16,996 bases of DNA. It comes from Spirochaetaceae bacterium (GTDB lineage: Bacteria > Spirochaetota > Spirochaetia > Treponematales > Treponemataceae). Made by a program: the position numbers and the translations under genes. Where the stretch lies: contig JAFNZQ010000287.1 of assembly GCA_017382775.1 (NCBI GenBank), positions 1 through 16,996 of the forward strand. Direction: 5' to 3'. Numbering within the stretch: the stretch's first letter is position 1; each line of letters starts with the position of its first letter. This document shows positions 14,399 through 16,996 of the stretch, piece by piece. The notes under the pieces were generated by a model. That model saw nothing but the letters and a program-made list of their open reading frames with translations. It was not told where the DNA came from and made no database searches.

Positions 14399-15698
14399 TA
14401 TCACAATCCTTTTTTATGAAAATACATGCAAAAGCCAAAAGGATTACAACCAACGAGGCCAAAAAAATGTTTTGATTCGGAAGGAACGAAAAGGTTCCAT
14501 CGTTGTTGGCAATCATTTCGGCACTTTTCAAAACGGTTTTTCCGATATAAGGTCCTATCACTCCGGGGAGGAGAACTTGGGAGAAAATTCGAATCCCTTG
14601 GAACATTCCCGCCTTTCCTGAAGGCGTTAAATCGCGAATTTTCGCACCAAAAACAGCCATTCCGGAAAGGTAGCCACACATCATAAGAAGAGAACCGACA
14701 AAAACGGGAACGTAAGTTTTGAAAAAATAGAGTAGGATGTAGCCTGCAATGAGCCACAAAAGGGCAAAATTGGAGGAAAAACGGAAACCGCGGCTGTCAT
14801 AAACCTTTCCCCAAAAAAAGGTCACGACAGATGCAAGGATAATCGCCGGAGCCATTATGAAAACATAATTTGCCATTTGAAGGGTTTTTTCGTAGTAAAT
14901 TATGAGATAAGGCATGAAAATTTGGATGGATGTGTTAAAAATGACGAAGGCGAAAAGGAAGAAATACAATTTCGGATTTTTTGCAACAGTTTTGGGCAAA
15001 AAGCCGTAAATCACATTTCCGAAATAGGGGCTGTCTTGCTTAATCGTTTTTGTATCATCAATTATGAAGATTCCCACAATTCCGATAACGGACACAACCA
15101 CGCCGATTATGGTGAAAATAACGGTCCATGAAGAAGGATCGTCCAAATTGAAGGCCATGAAACCGCCAAAAACCACCAAAACGGCCACCAGGGGCATCAT
15201 TGCGTTCAGCCCCTCGGCGGAACCGCGGTTGGAATTATCGGTATTGTCCGTAAGCCAGGCGTTAAAGGCCGCATCGTTGGCGGAAGAGCCGAAAAAGGTC
15301 ATTATACAATCCAGGATGATAACCAGGTTGGCACCCACAGAGGCCGAAACCATTGCCGATGAAAAGAGAGAGCCGAAAGCCGAGGTTGCGAAATCGGACT
15401 TTATTAGGGCAAAGGCGAAAATGGAGACACCCCAAAGGATGTAGCCACCGCAAATAAACAGTTTTCTCTTTCCGATTTTGTCGGATAATGCTCCAATGAA
15501 AACCGTTGTGAGAGTTGCCATCACAGCACTGGCGGCAACCATGAGAGAAATATGCTCGGCGGTGGCGTTGAAAATTTTGTAAATGAACACGTTCAGATAC
15601 ATATTTTCCACTACCCAAGCCACCTGCCCCACCAAACTGAAAAGGGTTAACGCTACCCAAAATTTTGGAGACAATTTCGTTTTAATAGAACACCTCAC
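14391..15698 (-). CDS. MFS sugar-type permease (GPH/SLC45-like)
   Basis: The product is an integral membrane transporter of up to 435 residues with about 12 hydrophobic segments. The major-facilitator loop motif between helices 2 and 3 is visible as GALSDKIGKRK. An early WVVENMYLNVFIYK segment in helix 1 and the large mid-protein hydrophilic loop (DDTKTIKQDSPYFG) resemble sugar permeases of the GPH/SLC45 kind by pattern. It overlaps the GH2 glycosidase gene downstream, suggesting uptake of a short glycoside that the enzyme then cuts. The start is unclear. GTG 15698 has no ribosome site, whereas an in-frame ATT at 15686 lies 4 nt after GAGGTG (6 nt after GAGG) and would give a 431-residue protein starting KTKLSPKFW. 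Confidence 0.85.
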   Translation of the reverse strand: MRCSIKTKLSPKFWVALTLFSLVGQVAWVVENMYLNVFIYKIFNATAEHISLMVAASAVMATLTTVFIGALSDKIGKRKLFICGGYILWGVSIFAFALIKSDFATSAFGSLFSSAMVSASVGANLVIILDCIMTFFGSSANDAAFNAWLTDNTDNSNRGSAEGLNAMMPLVAVLVVFGGFMAFNLDDPSSWTVIFTIIGVVVSVIGIVGIFIIDDTKTIKQDSPYFGNVIYGFLPKTVAKNPKLYFFLFAFVIFNTSIQIFMPYLIIYYEKTLQMANYVFIMAPAIILASVVTFFWGKVYDSRGFRFSSNFALLWLIAGYILLYFFKTYVPVFVGSLLMMCGYLSGMAVFGAKIRDLTPSGKAGMFQGIRIFSQVLLPGVIGPYIGKTVLKSAEMIANNDGTFSFLPNQNIFLASLVVILLAFACIFIKKDCDNV

Positions 15699-15727
15699 AA
15701 ATTTTAAATAAAAATCCTTGTATAACT

Positions 15728-15756
15728 ATTTTACCACACAACCGCCAAAAACGCAA
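15728..15756 (-). promoter_or_regulatory. Promoter of the permease–GH2 unit
   Basis: Minus strand: TTGCGT (15751–15756), a 17-nt spacer and TAAAAT (15728–15733). The -10 box is good and the -35 box matches only in TTG. The leader would be about 25–35 nt depending on which start codon is used. Confidence 0.55.
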
Positions 15757-15786
15757 GGAAAAAATAAAAATAGGCGAGGTGTAGGC

Positions 15787-15815
15787 TTGAAAAAACCAAG
15801 AAAATGTGTTATCAT
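15787..15815 (+). promoter_or_regulatory. Promoter of the flavoprotein gene
   Basis: TTGAAA (15787–15792), a 17-nt spacer and TATCAT (15810–15815). It lies inside the sequence whose style is clostridial, so gene and promoter seem to have come together. The leader to ATG 15865 is about 43 nt. Confidence 0.6.
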
Positions 15816-15864
15816 AGACAGCAGACGGCGGCATGGAACGCGGCCGGATTTTTTGCGGGAGAAA

Positions 15865-16692
15865 ATGAAAACAATGATCAGGACATTGGTTCTATATGAC
15901 GGGAAGATGAGCTCGGCTCAGAGAATCTCCAGCCAGCTGAGTTATATGATCGGACACACGAAGACCGCTGAGCTTGAAGAAGCGCCGGAGGATCTTTCGC
16001 CTTACGGCGGGCTTTGTTTTGTATTTAACTTTTATGGCCCTGTGACGGCGGAGAAGACCAGGAAATACCTGCTTGAACACGGAAAGATGATTTCCGGGAA
16101 ACGCGTGGTCCTCATCGGTCTCGGATTTTCGGACCAGGGATTTACAAAATATGTGATGGACCTGGAGCAGGAGACGGGACTTGCGGGCCTGTCCGGAGTA
16201 TTCATTACAGCCCAGTCGCAGGCCACCCGCGCGGGACAGGAAATCGAGAAGATCATGCGCGCTCCGGTGAACCCGATGGAAGAGGAGGCACTGGAGCAGG
16301 CAATCAGCAAATTCATTGAGTCCAGGGCGGATCTGGCGCTTGCAACTGCAGGGGATCATTATATCCGCTGCACCCCTCTGCCGTACCTGTACAGCGGGGA
16401 TTCATTTTATATCGTATCGGAGGGGGGCAGTGATTTCCGCGGCATCGTGGACAACGGGCGTGTCAGTGCGGCTATATTTGACAGCTCCGAGAAGTCACAG
16501 GGCAACCAGGTGAGCCTCACCTTCAGGGGAGAGGCGGGGATTGTTTCTCCCGCTGATGAAGAATATACGCGTATTATGTCCGAGGGCGGCTTTGACAGAG
16601 AGGAACTGATGATGCTTCCCGTAGAGATGTTCCTGATCCGTATCAGACCTCACCGCTTTGAGTTCCCTTGCCACAAAAACATATGTCCATGA
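15865..16692 (+). CDS. Flavodoxin–FMN-binding split-barrel fusion protein, C-terminus replaced
   Basis: Codon use (frequent CTG, CGG, GGC, GAG) and composition differ sharply from all genes to the left and resemble Lachnospiraceae. The 275-residue frame begins MKTMIRTLVLYDGK at ATG 15865 with GGGAG 3 nt upstream; ATG 15874 is an alternative. Residues 1 to about 150 look like a flavodoxin domain (LVLYDGKMSSAQRIS, KRVVLIGLGFSDQGF). About 155–265 resembles a pyridoxamine-phosphate-oxidase-like FMN split barrel (ALATAGDHYIRCTPLPYLY, SGDSFYIVSEGG, GIVDNGRVSAAIFD). Such fusions are common in clostridia as presumed flavin reductases of unknown substrate. After RIRPHRFEF (near 16,664) the last residues do not look like the family and a stop comes early, so I think the gene is truncated by a junction. 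The frame is also open upstream to TTG 15718, but that part is promoter sequence. Confidence 0.7.
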   Translation: MKTMIRTLVLYDGKMSSAQRISSQLSYMIGHTKTAELEEAPEDLSPYGGLCFVFNFYGPVTAEKTRKYLLEHGKMISGKRVVLIGLGFSDQGFTKYVMDLEQETGLAGLSGVFITAQSQATRAGQEIEKIMRAPVNPMEEEALEQAISKFIESRADLALATAGDHYIRCTPLPYLYSGDSFYIVSEGGSDFRGIVDNGRVSAAIFDSSEKSQGNQVSLTFRGEAGIVSPADEEYTRIMSEGGFDREELMMLPVEMFLIRIRPHRFEFPCHKNICP

Positions 16693-16727
16693 GTTGCACT
16701 TTCCCCAGAACTGTAATTGTTAGTCAT
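16650..16727 (-). pseudogene. Short reverse reading frame, possibly the 5' remnant of a gene cut at the junction
   Basis: ATG 16727 on the minus strand has GGAG 6 nt upstream, and the frame runs 25 codons to TGA at 16650. The final few codons read into the reverse complement of the flavoprotein gene. If the junction lies near 16,664, about 21 codons would be the true start of a lost gene. The translation (MTNNYSSGESATHGHMFLWQ...) is not one I can assign. The perfect palindrome at 16719–16734 overlaps its start codon. This is suggestive only. Confidence 0.25.
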
Positions 16728-16734
16728 GACTAAC
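16719..16734. repeat. Perfect 16-bp palindrome (operator candidate)
   Basis: GTTAGTCATGACTAAC is its own reverse complement. It overlaps a possible minus-strand start codon with ribosome site and lies in a non-coding, lower-GC interval (16,693–16,906), so it could be a dimeric regulator site. It could also be chance or part of a mobile-element end. Confidence 0.45.
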
Positions 16735-16800
16735 TCCAGACGGGGGATTGTTTACATTTTAACAAAGTACCACCCCTGTCAGAACACACAGAGCAACTCT

Positions 16801-16834
16801 TTCCATACACCACTGGAAATTTTCCATACACCAC
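16801..16834. repeat. Tandem direct repeat, 21-nt period
   Basis: The 13-mer TTCCATACACCAC occurs at 16801–16813 and again at 16822–16834, and similarity continues into the following AAATT. Only two units are present. The surrounding 16,693–16,906 interval has no convincing gene. Confidence 0.6.
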
Positions 16835-16906
16835 AGAAATTTTTACCTTAAATTTTCCACCCCACGAATCTATCCACGATTTACTCCCCTATTCCCTATT
16901 TCAAAA

Positions 16907-16996
16907 ATGTACCGCGTGATTATCTGGCGGCAGCGCGCGACGGACGACAAGAACGCAACGGACGCCGAGAAGAAGTATCACTACGTCACGCACTAC
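16907..16996 (+). CDS. Possible 5' end of a GC-rich gene, cut by the window edge
   Basis: From ATG 16907 the frame is open for the remaining 30 codons, and nearly all third positions are G or C, unlike anything else in the window. There is no ribosome site upstream and the translation (MYRVIIWRQRATDDKNATDA...) is not recognised. The reverse strand is also open over the same bases, so the strand is not certain. Confidence 0.25.
   Translation, partial: MYRVIIWRQRATDDKNATDAEKKYHYVTHY

Noticed and set aside
16801..16834. CRISPR repeats
   Set aside because: Only two 13-nt units with an 8-nt interval; far too short for repeat-spacer units and no cas gene is present.
16729..16860. Plus-strand frame from the ATG inside the palindrome
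   Set aside because: It has no ribosome site, its translation merely mirrors the DNA direct repeat, and composition is not protein-like.

Overview
The window looks like about 15.7 kb of a host-associated Treponema (spirochaete) chromosome, with about 1.2 kb of different origin at the right end. The spirochaete call rests on a full-length FlaA flagellar sheath protein, a BMP/PnrA-type nucleoside-binding lipoprotein, a MurA with Asp in place of the catalytic Cys, and an amidase–GerMN–FlaA arrangement that, as I recall, resembles the TP0247–TP0249 region of T. pallidum. Moderate GC and consensus TTGACA-17-TAnnnT promoters fit.

Layout. (1) 1–1924, minus: the N-terminal 228 codons of a YjjI-family glycyl radical enzyme, downstream of a BMP-family lipoprotein with its own promoter. 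(2) 2129–3713, minus: a two-gene unit of exported proteins, a small periplasmic protein and a putative outer-membrane beta-barrel. (3) 3740–3860: a GC-rich intergenic element with consecutive hairpins. (4) 3931–6694, plus: radA (DNA recombination/repair) and murA (first committed step of peptidoglycan synthesis). (5) 6698–8203, minus: a small alarmone synthetase fused to TPR repeats, then a 90-residue protein of unknown function that converges on murA with a 3-nt gap. (6) 8254–12686, minus: a tightly overlapped operon ATP-grasp enzyme–AmiC-type amidase–GerMN protein, followed by flaA with its own strong promoter and terminator. (7) 12725–15756, minus: a sugar-type MFS permease overlapping a GH2 glycosidase, an uptake-and-hydrolysis pair.

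(8) From roughly 15,760 onward the base composition and codon use change to a Clostridia/Lachnospiraceae style. A flavodoxin/FMN-split-barrel protein with its own promoter runs to about 16,660, where its expected C-terminus is replaced by unrelated sequence. This contains a short reverse reading frame, a perfect 16-bp palindrome and 21-nt-period direct repeats. The last 90 bases are GC-rich and possibly coding. This end is either a chimeric contig end or recent horizontal acquisition; the sequence alone does not decide.

The most useful observations are the YjjI–nucleoside lipoprotein linkage, the Asp117 MurA (predicted fosfomycin-insensitive), the alarmone synthetase–TPR fusion with a small downstream partner, two promoters placed so close to start codons that leaderless mRNAs are predicted, a possible ATT start codon for the permease, and the foreign/chimeric right end. 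I did not find a convincing defence, CRISPR, phage or secretion system.
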